64,000 bases of DNA, taken from contig NC_051063.1 in NCBI RefSeq assembly GCF_004664715.2, positions 144,363,319 through 144,427,318 of the forward strand, read 5' to 3'. Below the pieces are notes generated by a model that did no database searches, was not told where the DNA came from, and saw only the letters and a program-made list of their open reading frames with translations. Positions 1 through 12,045 of the stretch are shown here, piece by piece. The translations under genes and the position numbers were made by a program. Positions within the stretch are counted from its first letter, which is position 1; each line of letters begins with the position of its first letter. This DNA is from Peromyscus leucopus. Lineage: Eukaryota; Chordata; Mammalia; Rodentia; Cricetidae.

Positions 1-1890
1 CATGAGCACTTAAAGCCCCACCTTCAAAATCTAATTTGGTATAAAGCAAGGGGTGGGGGATTACAGAAGGCACGTATCCAAGAAACAAGGACAATGCGGG
101 GACATTTCTGCAGAGAAGTGAAGTTGAAGGTCAGGCTCCAGGTTGCTGGACTCAGTCTCAAGACCGCCCAAAGCTGCATGCTCTCTAAAGCAGAGAAGAG
201 AAGGGCCAGAGGGGAAGACAGCATCCCTGGCTGGGCTCATGCCACAGAACGTCGTCATAAGAGTTATAGGCACTTCCCAGGCTTAAGGAAACATGGACGG
301 GGGACTGCCTCTCAAACTGCTTGCTACACAGAGACAGGAAGAAAAAGCCAGACCCTGTGAGGCCAATAGAGCTCAGCTGGAATCCAGGTGAGGCCCAGGT
401 CAGCCTGAAACTAGGAGGGAGCAAGCTCCTAGAGATGTGGGGGGGGGCGGTCAGTGGAGTCAAGAGTCGGCTGTGAGTGGGAACTGAGAGGGTGACAAGA
501 TGGCAGGATGCATTAGGCAAGTGGTACCGTTTTCTGGCTTGAACCAGTATCAGGACAAGAAAACCAGCTCATGTTGGCTCATACCGTATCTGGGACCCCG
601 CATCTTACTCCGCAGCTAACGATTGCTCTGTATCAGCGCCTGTGACTGTGTGAATGTGACAGTCTGGGCCCAGCTAGCCCTTATGAAAACATTCAGCAAC
701 GTCTCTCTCCATAAAGCTGAGATCACACACGAGGTTAACACCCGATGAGAATTAATTTGCAGAGAAATGTTCCAGAGTTTACTGTGAAGGCGAGAAGCGG
801 CGGGTGAATTTTATATAGATGAGCGCAGGGCAGCTACCTTACGGGAGGGGGGTTGGGGGGGGGATGATCCCGGCCGTTCTCCAGTCCAAAATGCCTGCTT
901 CTCAAACGACAGTGTCAGCCGAGAAGCTCTTCTGAGGTTTAGTGTGTGAAGCCCTCTGGACACCAAGAAGCAACATCAGTATAAAGAGAAAGGACAGTGC
1001 TACAAGAATCATCTCATTGAATACCAAGTGGTGTTCCAACCGTGCCAGCCCCGAGCCTGGGTGCGCGCAGTTACAGGGCCGGCCACAAGAGGGCAGTCCA
1101 ACACGTTCGTGCCAGAAGCTGGGGGCAGGAGGCTCAGCCTAATGACCAACACTCACATTCTCTCCTGGGGAATTCTCTCCAGAGAGAAAAAGTGCAGAGC
1201 GTGCAAGCGAGGGCCATATCGATACCCGATGCACAGCTCTAAGAGCTAACGTGAAATCCATTTAAATCTACAAGTAGAACTAACTTATGATGGAACTGCA
1301 GATAGAAAAGATAAAGATTATAAACCTTGTTGATTAAAAAATTAGGGCTTAATAATCATCACACAGGAAGAACAAGGCAGAGCATGCGCAATGTGCAGGG
1401 AAAAAAAAAGAAAACCACCAGAAAGACTTTAACTTTCACGCAGTTCCTGTGGGTTTTTGTTTGTTTGTTTCTGTTTTTGTTTTTGTTTGTTGTTTTTTGT
1501 TATTGTTGTTGCTGTTTAATTAGGCCTGAAGTTTTAGGAAGATGTGATCTAGATTCCTATCTCCAAAAAGCTACCCAAACGAGGGGAGTGAAGAACATAG
1601 ACAGCCAGCTCCTGGACCTGAGGAAAACAACAAAATTAACCTGGATTTCAGATGGGAGAGGACAATAAAATCAAGGACAGAATTTTAAAATGAGAAATGG
1701 AGGCTGGGGGGGGGGATGGCTGAAGTACTTTCCAGGAAAAATACAACACACAAAACTGACCCCGGAAAACATAAATAGAACACTAAGAATTGGAAAACAC
1801 AGGGAAAATTTGGCAATAACTGTGGGATTTATGAACGGAGTTACATTCCTATGACAGAAAATCTCGTAACTTGTCAAAAGAATAGTGTTG
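1..1890. other. Unique non-coding DNA
   Basis: No SINE, LINE or LTR was recognised and no open frame looks coding. The part at about 600-830 retains several CpGs and homeodomain-like sites (gaattaatttgc near 750) and might be conserved, but nothing in the sequence proves function. Low-complexity G runs occur at 438-448 and 845-862. Confidence 0.6.
1453..1514. repeat. (TTTG)n / T-G rich low-complexity tract
   Basis: Interrupted runs of gttt and gtttttgt. It could be the tail of a degraded antisense retroelement, but no body was recognised beside it. Confidence 0.7.
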
Positions 1891-2032
1891 TGCCAGCCAT
1901 CCTGATGGCAGAATTTAATCCCAGCTCTCTGGAGGCAGAGGCCAGGGCATCCCTCTGAGTTTGAGGGGTAGCCTGGTCTACATATTGAGTTCCCAGGCCA
2001 GCCAGGGCTACACACAGAGGAATAAAAAACCT
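1891..2032 (+). mobile_element. B1 SINE, degraded
   Basis: Landmarks in B1 order: tttaatcccagc, ggaggcagagg, gagtttgag, agcctggtctaca, gccagggctacaca. Several substitutions and a loss in the 5' end point to an old copy. It ends in a short A/AAT-rich tail (to about 2053). The long minus-strand open frame across this region is antisense B1 sequence, not a gene. Confidence 0.85.
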
Positions 2033-2261
2033 CCAGCAATAATAATAATAATGTAATTATTCTTTGAATAATCTTGTCAAGCATTGGTGGGAACCTGGAT
2101 TCCATCCCTAGCACCAAAATAAAGTAACATTCTTTTTTCCAGGAAGAAGCAAGGTTGAGAAGAGTAGGTCCATGTGAGCTCCTCTGTGTGAGATGTAAAG
2201 ATTCACACACACACACAGTGTGACAGCTTTCTGGTGTTAGCAGGCTGATGGGGCCTGGGAA

Positions 2262-2478
2262 GGGCACTGTAGTAGTTAATACGGAGACTCTGGGGTCAGA
2301 GGCTCTGGACTTGAACCCCAGCCCCAGCACACGGCAGCTGGCTATGTGACTGCCAGCCATGTCTGTAGCTTCCCTGTGTGTGCCTCAGTTTCTTCACTGG
2401 TCATTTAGTAACAACGTAGACCTCCCAGAGCTGGAAAGCAGTGGGATGATTCCTGCAAAGCGCCCTGGAACAACATCT
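2262..2478 (+). mobile_element. MIR SINE
   Basis: Characteristic MIR order: a segment near 2295-2320 resembling the tctggacttgaaccccagc core, then ctggctatgtgactg, then tgtgcctcagtttcttcac, then the aaagcgccctggaacaac 3' part. MIR is an ancient tRNA-derived SINE shared by placental mammals, so this segment predates the rodent-specific insertions around it. Confidence 0.85.
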
Positions 2479-2610
2479 ACTAGTCACAACCCCCTACACC
2501 AGGTTACACATGGCGGTCTTGGATACTTGTAGCTACTGCTTGGAGTACAGAAAGGCTCAAGCACATGCCCAAATCAGTAGGTGTCACAGCCCCTCATCAA
2601 AAACAGTGTC

Positions 2611-2757
2611 ATGAGCCGGACGGTGGTGGCACACACCTAATCCCAGCACTCGGGAGGCAGAGGCAGGTGGATCTCTGTGAGTTCAAGGTCAGCCTGGTCT
2701 ACAGAGCGAGATCCAGGACAATTAAGGCTGTTACCCAGAAAAACCCTGTCTGGAGGG
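2611..2757 (+). mobile_element. B1 SINE
   Basis: Near full-length B1: gccggacggtggtggcac, taatcccagcactcggga, gaggcaggtggatctct, gtcagcctggtctacaga and a final aaaccctgtct. The internal stretch around 2720 has drifted. It ends in a G-rich segment rather than a clean A tail. Confidence 0.92.
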
Positions 2758-5638
2758 GGTGGGGGAGTGCCATGCTTGCATGGAACCAGCACACCCCCTT
2801 CTGGACACTTTAAATCAGCCTTAATTTGTTTACAACGTCAAATACAAAATACAATGTGGTACTGAGTAAATAATTGCCATGGTTCGGGGAGCAGGAACGA
2901 ATAATGAGAACATGACCTGTACCTGTTTAGTTCCGGCAGTTTTCTGAATATTTTTGGTGTGTCTTTGTCTGAGTCCATGGATACAGAACCCACATACAGA
3001 GAGCCCCCTATGTATTTCCTCTCCCCTGCCTGTGGGGGGAGGGGGGAAGCCTGATGAGACCTAAGAAAGCATCTCCACCAGTTCTCCTGAGGGACTGGAG
3101 GTGGGCGGGGCTGGCGGAGGAAGGCTTGCAACCTGCCGGTGCCCCGGAGCCTGCCTGAGCTTCCAGAACATCTGCTACACTGCACAGGGTTGTGCTCTAT
3201 GGAGTGACTGGACACTCAGGGTTTCCTGTCAGGCCCCCCCTGCATGGAAAGACACACATTCCATTTAGAGACACTGTACTCGGGCCTAGCACAGCTATGC
3301 ACAGCTAGTCACAACTTAGCATAACTGTGTGCTCTATACAACAGAAAATAGGAAATACACATGGGAAAAATGAGAGAGGAGACTCATGATAAATTATGAC
3401 CAATATAGTCTCTTTTTTTAAAAAAAAAAATCATTTAACAAAGGCTAAAGAGACTGAGGGAAATTTTGCTGAGGTGAAGAGGGAACAGACTTGGCAGAGC
3501 ATTCAGTGCTGTGGGTAAATGTAATACGGTTCTGTGAAGAGCAGTTTCAACAGACCTCAGCAAATTGACACCTAAAGCAGCCGAGTTTCAAACATATGCT
3601 GAGCCTACCTTTGAGCTGTTGAATTAGCACAACTGGAAACAGGCATGCCTGACTGAAACACCATGAAGAACAAGCCTGTCCCCTGGTGTACCTGCCAGTG
3701 ACAAGCCATTGGACTAGACAGATGAAGATTTCCAAGCAGCTACCATCCATCGTAGGTCCTTCCTCCCATGTTACCAACCAGCAAAAGCCCTTACAGCTGT
3801 CTCCTCACAACTCACTACCTTGTCTCTTCTCTAACAACAGGTATAGTCAGGAAAGACCTGCCCTTCAATTCAGGGTAGTCTCTTAGGTAAGTGAGATATT
3901 CTTTCTACCTCTGATTTTCATGTAGACCACAAGCCCCATGGCACTTATCAGACCCAACGGAGCAGTGGAAATCACAGGGAACAAAACACAGAGAAATGCC
4001 TTCTAGAGACCCTCTCAGTGGGGTAAGAGATCCCGTCATAGGCTGTCCAGTCAGGAAGACAGAGGGGCGGTATTACTAAATACCAAAGCAGAGAGTGAAT
4101 TCTTGTCTAATGGAACTGTGATGTGATCCTCATCTGAATGGATAGTTCGGTTTAAGAGGAAATTTTTGAATAAATACATATAAATAAATAAATTTGGCCA
4201 GTCTGGAATGCATTCTGTGTGCTGAGGTCTGTGGGTAAACTACCTCAATGTGAATGGGAAAGACTAAACACACAGGAACAGAGTCTCAGAAACAAGCTGT
4301 GGGTTTTTATATCAGATTCTGGGAAGTTGTCAAGAGAGATGGCAGAGAGCTGTTTAAGTTGATCTCTCTGTTGAGTTTTTCACGGAGTCTTCGAAGGATC
4401 AACAGCTCTGCATTGTGCTGCCACTTGGATCTCAAAAGCATGTCTAGCGGACAGGCCTCCATAGAAATCCCACCTCCCTCCACTGTTTCCCGGGACCTGT
4501 TGGGTCTTTTCTGTCTTGTGTGTTTGGTTGTCTTGTTTTTGTTTTTGTTGACTATCAGAGTCTGGGTTCTGGAACTTCCTAGTTAACTAAGGTGCCCCTG
4601 GAGCTTCCTTCCTCTCACAGATCCTCCTCAGCTGACTGCTGACGCTTCCTTTTCATACCCCTTTGATTGAGCCCATGCCCTGGAGGAGCTAACACTGACC
4701 AGATATTAAGAGTACACAAATGGTTCTTAAACTCTTCTTTGGGAAGCAGTCACCACACTGCTAGTCTCACCTGGCTCTCGTGGAAATGTCCCTCTTCAAG
4801 TGTGTTCCTCCAATACTGACAGGACTCATCAGGACTCAGTGTGCCGACCTGAGCTCGGCTGAGGTGAAAATTCCTCCACAGAGCGCTTGGCATGTTGTCG
4901 CCACTGGAGGCTCGTGCATTCGGAAGGCATTCCGGTCTTCTTTCTCTTGTCATATTCTACTTGAGTCTGGGAAAACAAAAACACAATCCCCACTCTTGCT
5001 GTTTTTAGCAACACGGCATAACTCAGCTCTGATTTCCATAGGTGAAGTGGGCTGAACCATTCAGAACCCTACTCCAGCTAGTCTGGAATGCAGAGCGAAT
5101 GGCTAGCACAACATGAGCCTCTTGTGACCAAGAAGTAAATGCCTAGAGTAATTTAGAGATTTAGCCTCTGCATTGATAAGCCCCTACATGAATGGCTTTG
5201 GCCACCCCTTCGCCTGGATTCCTGGCAGCATGACAGAAATGAATTCCCTATTTATTAAGCCAGATCTTGTCATAGCCAAATTCAGTCCCTAGGCAAGATG
5301 GCCCAGGACATGGAGATGAAAAGGCAGCTTAGTGGAGTTTATATTATCTTAAGGGAGACAGACATTTAACCAAGCCATTCAAGTATGGAGCAGGATACGA
5401 GAAGTAGAAATTGAAAGTGAGCAAATGTCCACAGTATGGAAGCAGACGGAGAAATGTGTTGTGTTGCCATGGTGCCCACATGGTGCCCAGCATGTTCTCA
5501 TGAAGGTGGAGAAGGCATCACTAGAGTGAGTTCTGTTTTCAAAATGGGATGCCTCCCTCTACGGAGGACCAGAAACCCCTTATCAAGGATACATCACAGA
5601 AAAGGAATGGTAGCTAGAGGCAACATAGAATCCTAGTT
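2758..5638. other. Unique non-coding DNA
   Basis: No repeat family was recognised apart from a short AAAT-rich run near 4170-4195. Open frames are short and overlap on both strands without any codon-like pattern. No splice-site-flanked exon could be defended. Confidence 0.6.
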
Positions 5639-5859
5639 GGTTAGAGTACTGTTTCTCAACCTGTGGACCACAGCCCCCTTGGGGACCACTTATCAGATGT
5701 CCTGCATATCAGATATATTTACATTACAATTCAAGACAGTAGCAAAATTACCGTTGTGAAGTAGCAGTGAAAATAATTGTATGGTTGGGGTCACCACAAC
5801 ATGAGGAGCTGTGTTAAAGGGTCCCAGCACTAGGAAGGTTGAGAACCCCTGGGTTAGAG
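5639..5859 (-). mobile_element. URR1-type hAT DNA transposon with 8-bp target duplication
   Basis: A non-autonomous element at 5647-5851, bounded by imperfect 15-bp inverted ends (ctcaacc on the left, ggttgagaa on the right). Read on the minus strand it has the order known for rodent URR1: ccttcctagtgctgggac, ccctttaacacagctcctc, then the ttgtggtgacccc part. Direct repeats ggttagag at 5639-5646 and 5852-5859 flank it exactly, as expected for hAT transposition. It encodes no transposase and is a fossil. Confidence 0.9.
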
Positions 5860-8094
5860 GAACAGGATTGTTTCCTGAGAATGACATGGTGGTCCCTCTC
5901 AGGGCTTGATCGTACTGTACAAAGACCCCTCTCTCAATCTTTGCTGTCCCTAAACGAAACTCACTCTTCCCCTTTACGTGTTGGGTCTCACTCTCTGCTT
6001 ATATTCCCCTACAGGTCACTGGCTGGCTGTCGCCCTGCGATGAGAGGCCAGTCCACAGGGTTCGCAAGGACCGTCCTTCAGCAGGCTCGGCTGAGAGATG
6101 CCTGGCCGTTCATTTCTGTTTATTAGCTGCCAGAGTTTGGAGCCCCGACACATAGTAACAAGTTCTTCCAACACGCACAAAGACCGTATTTACTATTTCA
6201 TTCAGTTACCCCATGCCAAGAATAATGGAGTGTTATAAAAGTAGTTTTCTTAGAAAAACTTTTTTAAAAAAAAAAAAATCATATTGAGCTGCAATGGGAT
6301 TCAGTCTTTGTTGAGAGCTGTGCTGAGCTCACAGATGGACTATTGAGAACAGTGCTAAATCACAGATGGTATATTTTTTCCTATATTTCACAGAACAGGC
6401 CATTTCTACCACTTTTTTTTTCTTTTACATTTTGCTCTTGGTAATCCTGTAGATTGAAAAAAAAATACTAAACTAAAAAGAAACGTGAAAGCATTTACTT
6501 TTAGTGCTGTTTCTATTCTTACTCTTTAGAGGATGGATACGTTATTGAATATTCTGTGGCATAATTTACTTTTCAAAAAACTCAGAATGTAATTCATTTT
6601 AGGTGAGCAATTTGTTTTATGAGCCGTGTATGTTTATTTGGGGTTGCGCTGATTTTTTATTGAGTGCAATAAAGACACTTCTTATCAATTGATTTGTTGT
6701 ATCAGCAACGGGCCGTCTTCCAGATTGAAACACAGAGGACATTACCCAGCGTCTAATTTCACCACATATATGAATACAGGGGCATTAGGGCCGTGTGCAC
6801 TGCCTGTTATAACCTCCTTTATGGGATTGCTGCTTGATGGGGCATTATCCCTCCCCGCGAAGTGCCTAACACGCTTGTCAAACGGGCTCTCCCTCTCTGA
6901 TGGGTTCGGCACATGCACAATTGTGCCAACTTTTATGCCAACTGATAAAATCAGAAGTTCAAAAGTTCACTTCCAATCCCACGTGACATAGACACATGAA
7001 GGGCTATAAGCAGATACGTCCCGTGAATCATTCGTGGCGACTGGGGGTGTGAACTGGAAGTATTCCATCGCAATTTTCACAGTGTTCAGACAGGACCAGG
7101 AACAGATTCTCATTCCAGCTACGGGTAAGTCCAGTGCATCTGTGTGTTCTACGTGTCCTTTGGGGCTGACTGACCATGACTCCAAGACCATGGGGTCCAC
7201 ACACAGCCTGCTACTAACACTCCCATGTCTACACAGATTGTAGTATTTACACTTTCTAGATTGAGAAAAACCACACTTTGACAATTAAACTATGTTGGTG
7301 ATCTCTTAAAAGCACACATCACAATGTCCTGGGGAACATCTACCACACCTCAGGGAAGTCATGCCTGAAGCAGATGTAACGTGCTATACACACCCACCAG
7401 CAGAGCTGAGAGAGAGAGAGTCAACAGCTGGGCAGATGGGCTAGAGGATGTAAAATCAGGAAGCTATGTCTTTAGAAAAGTATTTTTTTATTCCTCGGAT
7501 ATCACATCTGGCTGCATCAAGTTGTCATTATGACGTGGTATTTAAGATGATTTAATGGGTTGTTGCCGTGTGAGAATCTTGGAGTTTATTTAACTACAGT
7601 GCAGTAACAGGATGTTGGATATTTAAATGATGCTCTGACGAAGCAGATAAAAAGATGTTCTTGGTGTGAAATGACTTCATTATATACATTTTACTGTAGT
7701 CGGTATAAATATGGATATTCACACATAAACAGAATAGAGAGAGATTTGAGAGTATAAGTGATGTTTTGTGATAGAAATGTAAAGTGTGTCACGTGTACCC
7801 AAATGTAGGAAACTGCTCATCCTTGAAGATTCATGAGGTGTGTTGACTGCGTTTGAACACGGAGTGCCACAGTACAAATGTGTCACTCATCGACTCCCCA
7901 CAGTTGCAAAGCAAATCCCCTGAGTGGGCTTCTGCTGGCTGCCAAGCCAGTCCCCTGCTTGATTACCAAATACCATGGATCTGGAATGCTCCTGAGTCTG
8001 TGTCCACATCCTCACTCCCTCCCATTCCCCCATCAATGCAACCTATTCCCACTTCTTGCACATTATACACATTATTCAGAAAATTATATTATGT
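5860..8094. other. Unique non-coding DNA with candidate conserved element at 6100-7000
   Basis: No repeat was recognised over 2.2 kb. The 6610-6960 part keeps about 11 CpGs by hand count and contains a perfect 12-bp palindrome gcacaattgtgc at 6915-6926 and an atcaattgat palindrome near 6686. A short GA run lies near 7410. Regulatory function is inference only. Confidence 0.55.
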
Positions 8095-8097
8095 AAG

Positions 8098-8237
8098 TCA
8101 GGTGAAGGTGGCACACACCTTTAATCCTAGCACTCAGGAGGCAGAGGCAGGCAGATCTCTGTGAGTTCAAGGCCAGCCTGGTCTACAGAACTAGTTCCAG
8201 GACAGCCAGGGTTACACAGTGAAACATTGTTTCGAAT
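8098..8237 (+). mobile_element. B1 SINE
   Basis: Ordered B1 blocks: gtggcacacacctttaatcc, ggaggcagaggcaggcagat, gttcaaggccagcctggt, agttccaggacagccaggg, ttacacagtgaaac. Divergence is moderate. A TG/TA simple repeat directly follows and may have grown from its tail. Confidence 0.93.
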
Positions 8238-8240
8238 ATG

Positions 8241-8335
8241 TGTCTGTATATTATGTGTGTGTGTATATATATATATAATATATGTATGTACAAATTTGTG
8301 TACTCTGTATGTGTATGTATGCGTCTGTGTATTCA
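8241..8335. repeat. TG/TA low-complexity tract
   Basis: Alternating purine-pyrimidine sequence (tgtgtgtgtatatatatata and tatgtgtatgtatgcg) between a B1 and an antisense B4. Confidence 0.85.
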
Positions 8336-8344
8336 TGACCCTGT

Positions 8345-8625
8345 GTGGGCATCTGTGTAAAGGCCAGAGATTGATGTCAGGTATTGTCTTCAGTCTCTGT
8401 CTGCCTTAATTTTTGAGACTTCATTGAACCTGAAATTCACTGGTGGTGAAAGTCTTGCCGGCCAGCAAGGCCCAAAGGGTGCCCTTTCTGTGCCTCCCTG
8501 GCACTGAGAACACAGACGACATGACAGCCATGCCTGGCTTCTTGCATGGGCACTGAGGATCTGGATTAGGCCCCGTGCTTCCCCAGAAGCACATGACTGT
8601 TTGAGCCGTCTTCCCAGCCCTTACA
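8345..8625 (-). mobile_element. B4 SINE (ID-B1 composite), old
   Basis: On the minus strand it runs from the tRNA/ID-like gggctgggaagacggctca head, through a B1-like middle, to the region beside the TG tract. The plus strand shows gagacttcattgaacctg, ctggcactgagaacac and gccatgcctggcttcttgc. The layout matches the better copy at 14396-14690, but divergence is high. Confidence 0.7.
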
Positions 8626-9856
8626 CACGATTTTCAGGAAAAATCAAGCTTCTGTGTACTTCTAATAATTCAGGCAAAATACCTAAAATCAGAACTGGAA
8701 TTCAGCACTCTGATTTCTGGCTCCATTAGCACATCAACACATACAACAGGTGGTCATGGACACCACCAGCTCGATGTATTTTCTTCCAAGCTGACAGTGG
8801 ATAAGTCTCCCCATGGCCCTCTCTTCCTAAAGTGAATGTTTTGCCTTGGCATCCTCCTTTCTGAGGCTCAGGCCTCCTAAGGAAGAGGCTTCAGTGCACA
8901 AGCAATTGGTGTGCTGCAAAAGTTCAGTGGGTTGCGATAGCCATGCGTCAGTGTTTGCAGGAGCATACACTCCGCTGCTTGACTCATGTCTCTCCTCAGA
9001 GCAGGTCTAGGTGGTAGGCCGCAGAGTCTGTGTCAAGACCAAGAACTTGTTCGGCTGCCTTCTCAGAGCAGTCCCAGAAATGGTCACACATTCTGGACCT
9101 CACATGACTACGTTTATATTCCATTGCCACACCAGTGACACGGAACGGACAGGAAATCTCCACCTCTGGTCTGAGGAGCCATATGTCCAGGGAAATTGTT
9201 AACCCTTTAGAAGAAGACATAGGGACAGCGATGCCGCTGACGGTGTCACATGCTTCTGCTTCTGGATTTTCAAACACTGACAAGATTTTTGTTCTTACTG
9301 GTTTCCCATCGGTATCAAACTCTAACTCTGACATAGCAGATAGACTTTATCTTTGGAGCCAACGCTGTCTATTTGACAATGGCCGATTGGGGAGGATCTA
9401 AAACAAACTGAGCCATCAGGGACAAAGGACTCTCTGGCCTATTAATGATGTAGGAGCACAGCAAGGGGGGACTAGTATGCCTCTTCTGATAGTCTCAGTC
9501 TGATCCAGCCTTGACTTGAAAAGGAAAGCATTGGTTCCACAAACCAGCAGCACGCTCACAATGCTGCATGCAGCTCTACCAGGAGTTAAAACACCTTCCG
9601 AGGATCCCTAATTTAGAGGGGACTAAGTTATTTTAAGAACAATAGATTCCCACTAAGATCACCTAGTGATGAACAGCAGACTCAAACTTGAAATAGAGTT
9701 CCTTCTGTAGTAATAATATGTTCATTCACTTCTCTATGCAGCAATATTACTTGCCCAAAATATTTAAAAAAAAAAAAAAAAGAATTAAATGGTTCTTGGG
9801 GCAGATTTTGTTGAATCTTTAATCTATTTTGGTTCCATATTTTGAAAACAGGAAGT
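8626..9856. other. Unique DNA with a 112-codon minus-strand open frame
   Basis: No repeat was recognised. A minus-strand frame of 112 codons (9334 to 8996) with mixed, non-repetitive composition is present. No domain, signal peptide, membrane segment or promoter was recognised, and upstream in-frame context is closed. It may be chance or a remnant of a processed pseudogene. An A run at 9766-9781 is the only simple repeat. Confidence 0.5.
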
Positions 9857-9975
9857 ACTTGGAGTGGTGATACACACCTGTAATCCCAACAGTCACAAAC
9901 AGGAGGATCCTGAGCCTGGGGCCAAGCTAGGCTGTACAAGATCCAGCCTCAAAAACAGACCTCAAAACAATGAAG
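9857..9975 (+). mobile_element. B1/B4-like SINE fragment, old
   Basis: Starts with gtggtgatacacacctgtaa followed by tcccaac and aggaggatcctgagcct, as in the left half of B1/B4. The right half is degraded (agcctcaaaaacagac). Subfamily cannot be decided by eye. Confidence 0.65.
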
Positions 9976-10087
9976 AGGGCAGGGCAATCATAAGGTGTCT
10001 GCCAGCAATTCTGCCGTACTGCACTGAGTCATATATGCTAATAAATTTCCCATGGTACACAGCAAGACCAGGGAAAGCACTACTTTC

Positions 10088-10288
10088 AAGAATCTAGAGT
10101 CCGCCGGGCGGTGGTGGCGCATGCCTTTAATCCTAGCACTCGGGAGGCAGAGCCAGGCTGATCTCTGTGAGTTCGAGGCCAGCCTGGGCTACCAAGTGAG
10201 CTCCAGGAAAGGCGCAAAGCTACGCAGAGAAACCCTGTCTCGAAAAACCAAAAAAAAAAAAAAAAAGAAGAAGAAGAATCTAGAGTCC
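10088..10288 (+). mobile_element. Young B1 SINE with perfect 15-bp target duplication
   Basis: Complete B1 body at 10103-10273, from gccgggcggtggtggcgc to aaaccctgtctcg plus an A tail with AAG interruptions. Pol III box positions are intact in appearance, and CpGs are retained. The target duplication aagaatctagagtcc is identical at 10088-10102 and 10274-10288. Low divergence and an exact duplication make this the youngest-looking SINE here. The caggaaaggcgcaaagc segment is the basis for my cricetid assignment. Confidence 0.97.
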
Positions 10289-10641
10289 AAACGACGACAG
10301 TAACTGGAAGGAAGCCTATTGAGAATTGGGCTGCAGATATAATGAAAACTTGCTTTTTAAGCTCACAGACATGTCCAAAACTAAATGAGTGGCCGTGTGC
10401 CAAGAGCTGTGATAGAAGCCACGAGAACCCACAGTGGCACAAAGGAGCCAGGCACTATCCTTTTCAGTGTGAGTGGGAAAGGAAAATACCAAAGACACTT
10501 CACAGGAGAGATAGACAGACAGACGTCAAAGGGAGGCTTTGTTATCCAGGCACAAACAAGGGAAAGCTAGCCAAGCAAAGGGCAGCAGATAACCTGGACT
10601 AGGCACAGAGAAGAGACGGTGAATTTAAGAGATGGCAGGCA

Positions 10642-10670
10642 GTGCGTGCGTGCGTGCGTGCGTGCGTGCA
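10642..10670. repeat. (GTGC)7 microsatellite
   Basis: Tandem gtgc/gcgt units keeping every CpG. Alternating purine-pyrimidine, so able to adopt Z-form in principle. Confidence 0.95.
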
Positions 10671-11410
10671 TCTGGAGCAGTCAGAGACTAATGGGGCCTC
10701 CCAAGGAAGTAGCCAGGAAGATGATGGGAGAGAAGAGTCTCACCTCTGAAGGGAGGAGCTGGAGGTTTTGGAATTCAGCCTGTAAATACTGTGGAGCCAT
10801 TAAAAGACCATCAGGCAGACGTTTCACCTCAGTGACAAAGCTTCTGAGGAAAACGGGGGAAGATTTATTTACTTTGACTCGAGGTGATAGAGGTTCTAGT
10901 CCATCATGAGCCAGGGGTCAAGCAGATGAGTGAGCAGCTCACATGGTAACAGTCGTGGAGAAGAAAGAATAGCAGAGAGGCATCTAGGACAAGATTCAGC
11001 CTCCCAAGATCCATCAGAGGTGACCTGCTTCCCCTGGTTAGGTCACACCACTGCAGCTTCTTAAATGAGTACCACAGGCTGAAGACAAGGATTTTCCTCC
11101 ATGAGCCTTTTCATAGGGACACTTCTTAACCCAGCAGGACCAAATCATCACACTGATTCTTTGAGTCTACTATGGACTTTGGGCTGGAATTAGCAAGAAA
11201 CAAGGAACACAGAAACTGCATTCTTCTCCTCCAAAGGCTCAGGGAACACAGAGAAGAATGAGGAGGAGGGAGGGCGGATGGAGGGATGTAAGAGCCAAAA
11301 GATGGGGATGTGACAATAAAGTGCTGTTCCCTGAACATGACATGGCTGCTGCACATGTGGTTACCTACACCTGACCTACACAATGCCAAACCTGTTAAAA
11401 TGCCCAGCAT

Positions 11411-11448
11411 GGAGAGGAGAGGGGAGGGGAGGGGAGGGGAGGGGAGGC
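11411..11448. repeat. (GGGGA)n polypurine microsatellite
   Basis: Five clean ggggaggg-type units preceded by gagag. The homopurine strand has repeated G runs. Confidence 0.95.
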
Positions 11449-11801
11449 TCCATCAATAGCTGAAGAACTATTGACAGTTGTTGGCTGAGGAGGTACAGGC
11501 ATATCACTTTTCCTTAGGAGTATGGCCACTGGGAAGTTCTTCATGCCCCGGTGGAGGGTTCTCACAGCCCAGTGGATGACCCCATGCCCATGCACATATG
11601 GACATCATTAACAGACTCAACAGACTCGGTGTGTTTAAAGTAATGGATTTATGTGAAAGGAAACACACGGAGTTCTTCCTCTGGGACCCACAAATGTTAG
11701 AGGATTTGTAGATGTGCTTGGGATTGGATGCCTCAAATATGGGAGTGAGCATATGTCTGCAGAAGAACACTTTGGCTTTTCTAAGTTCTTACTGAAGCTC
11801 A

Positions 11802-11805
<4 letters not shown>

Positions 11806-11835
<30 letters not shown>
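11806..11835. repeat. (TG)15 microsatellite
   Basis: Uninterrupted TG dinucleotides after aaaac. Confidence 0.97.
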
Positions 11836-11839
<4 letters not shown>

Positions 11840-12045
11840 AAGAGAGAAAGAGACCTAAGCCACATGGGGAAAGAGAGGTGGAGAAATAAAGGTAGATGAA
11901 GAGGGAGAAGGAAGGGAGAAATGAGTTGTTGTGTTGTTTGTAAAAAATGCATATAATTGAAAATGGAGATATTTGTAGTTAATTAAAAATTAATGTATTA
12001 ATAATAGGCCAACTATATTTGTTTCACACACAAAAAGCTAAGCAA

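Larger units (their letters stand above)
10289..12045. other. Unique non-coding DNA with several microsatellites
   Basis: No interspersed repeat was recognised. The overlapping frames at 10342-10602 and 10619-10909 are short and partly microsatellite-derived, and none resembles a known protein. Confidence 0.55.

Noticed and set aside
1671..2360. Longest open frame in the window (229 codons, minus strand) as a possible gene
   Set aside because: It runs through an antisense B1 (1891-2032) and into a MIR, with low-complexity ends. The peptide is what those repeats encode by chance.
10103..10273. tRNA or small RNA gene suggested by Pol III box-like words
   Set aside because: It belongs to a B1 SINE (7SL-derived), as do the similar words in the other SINEs; no independent tRNA cloverleaf was found.
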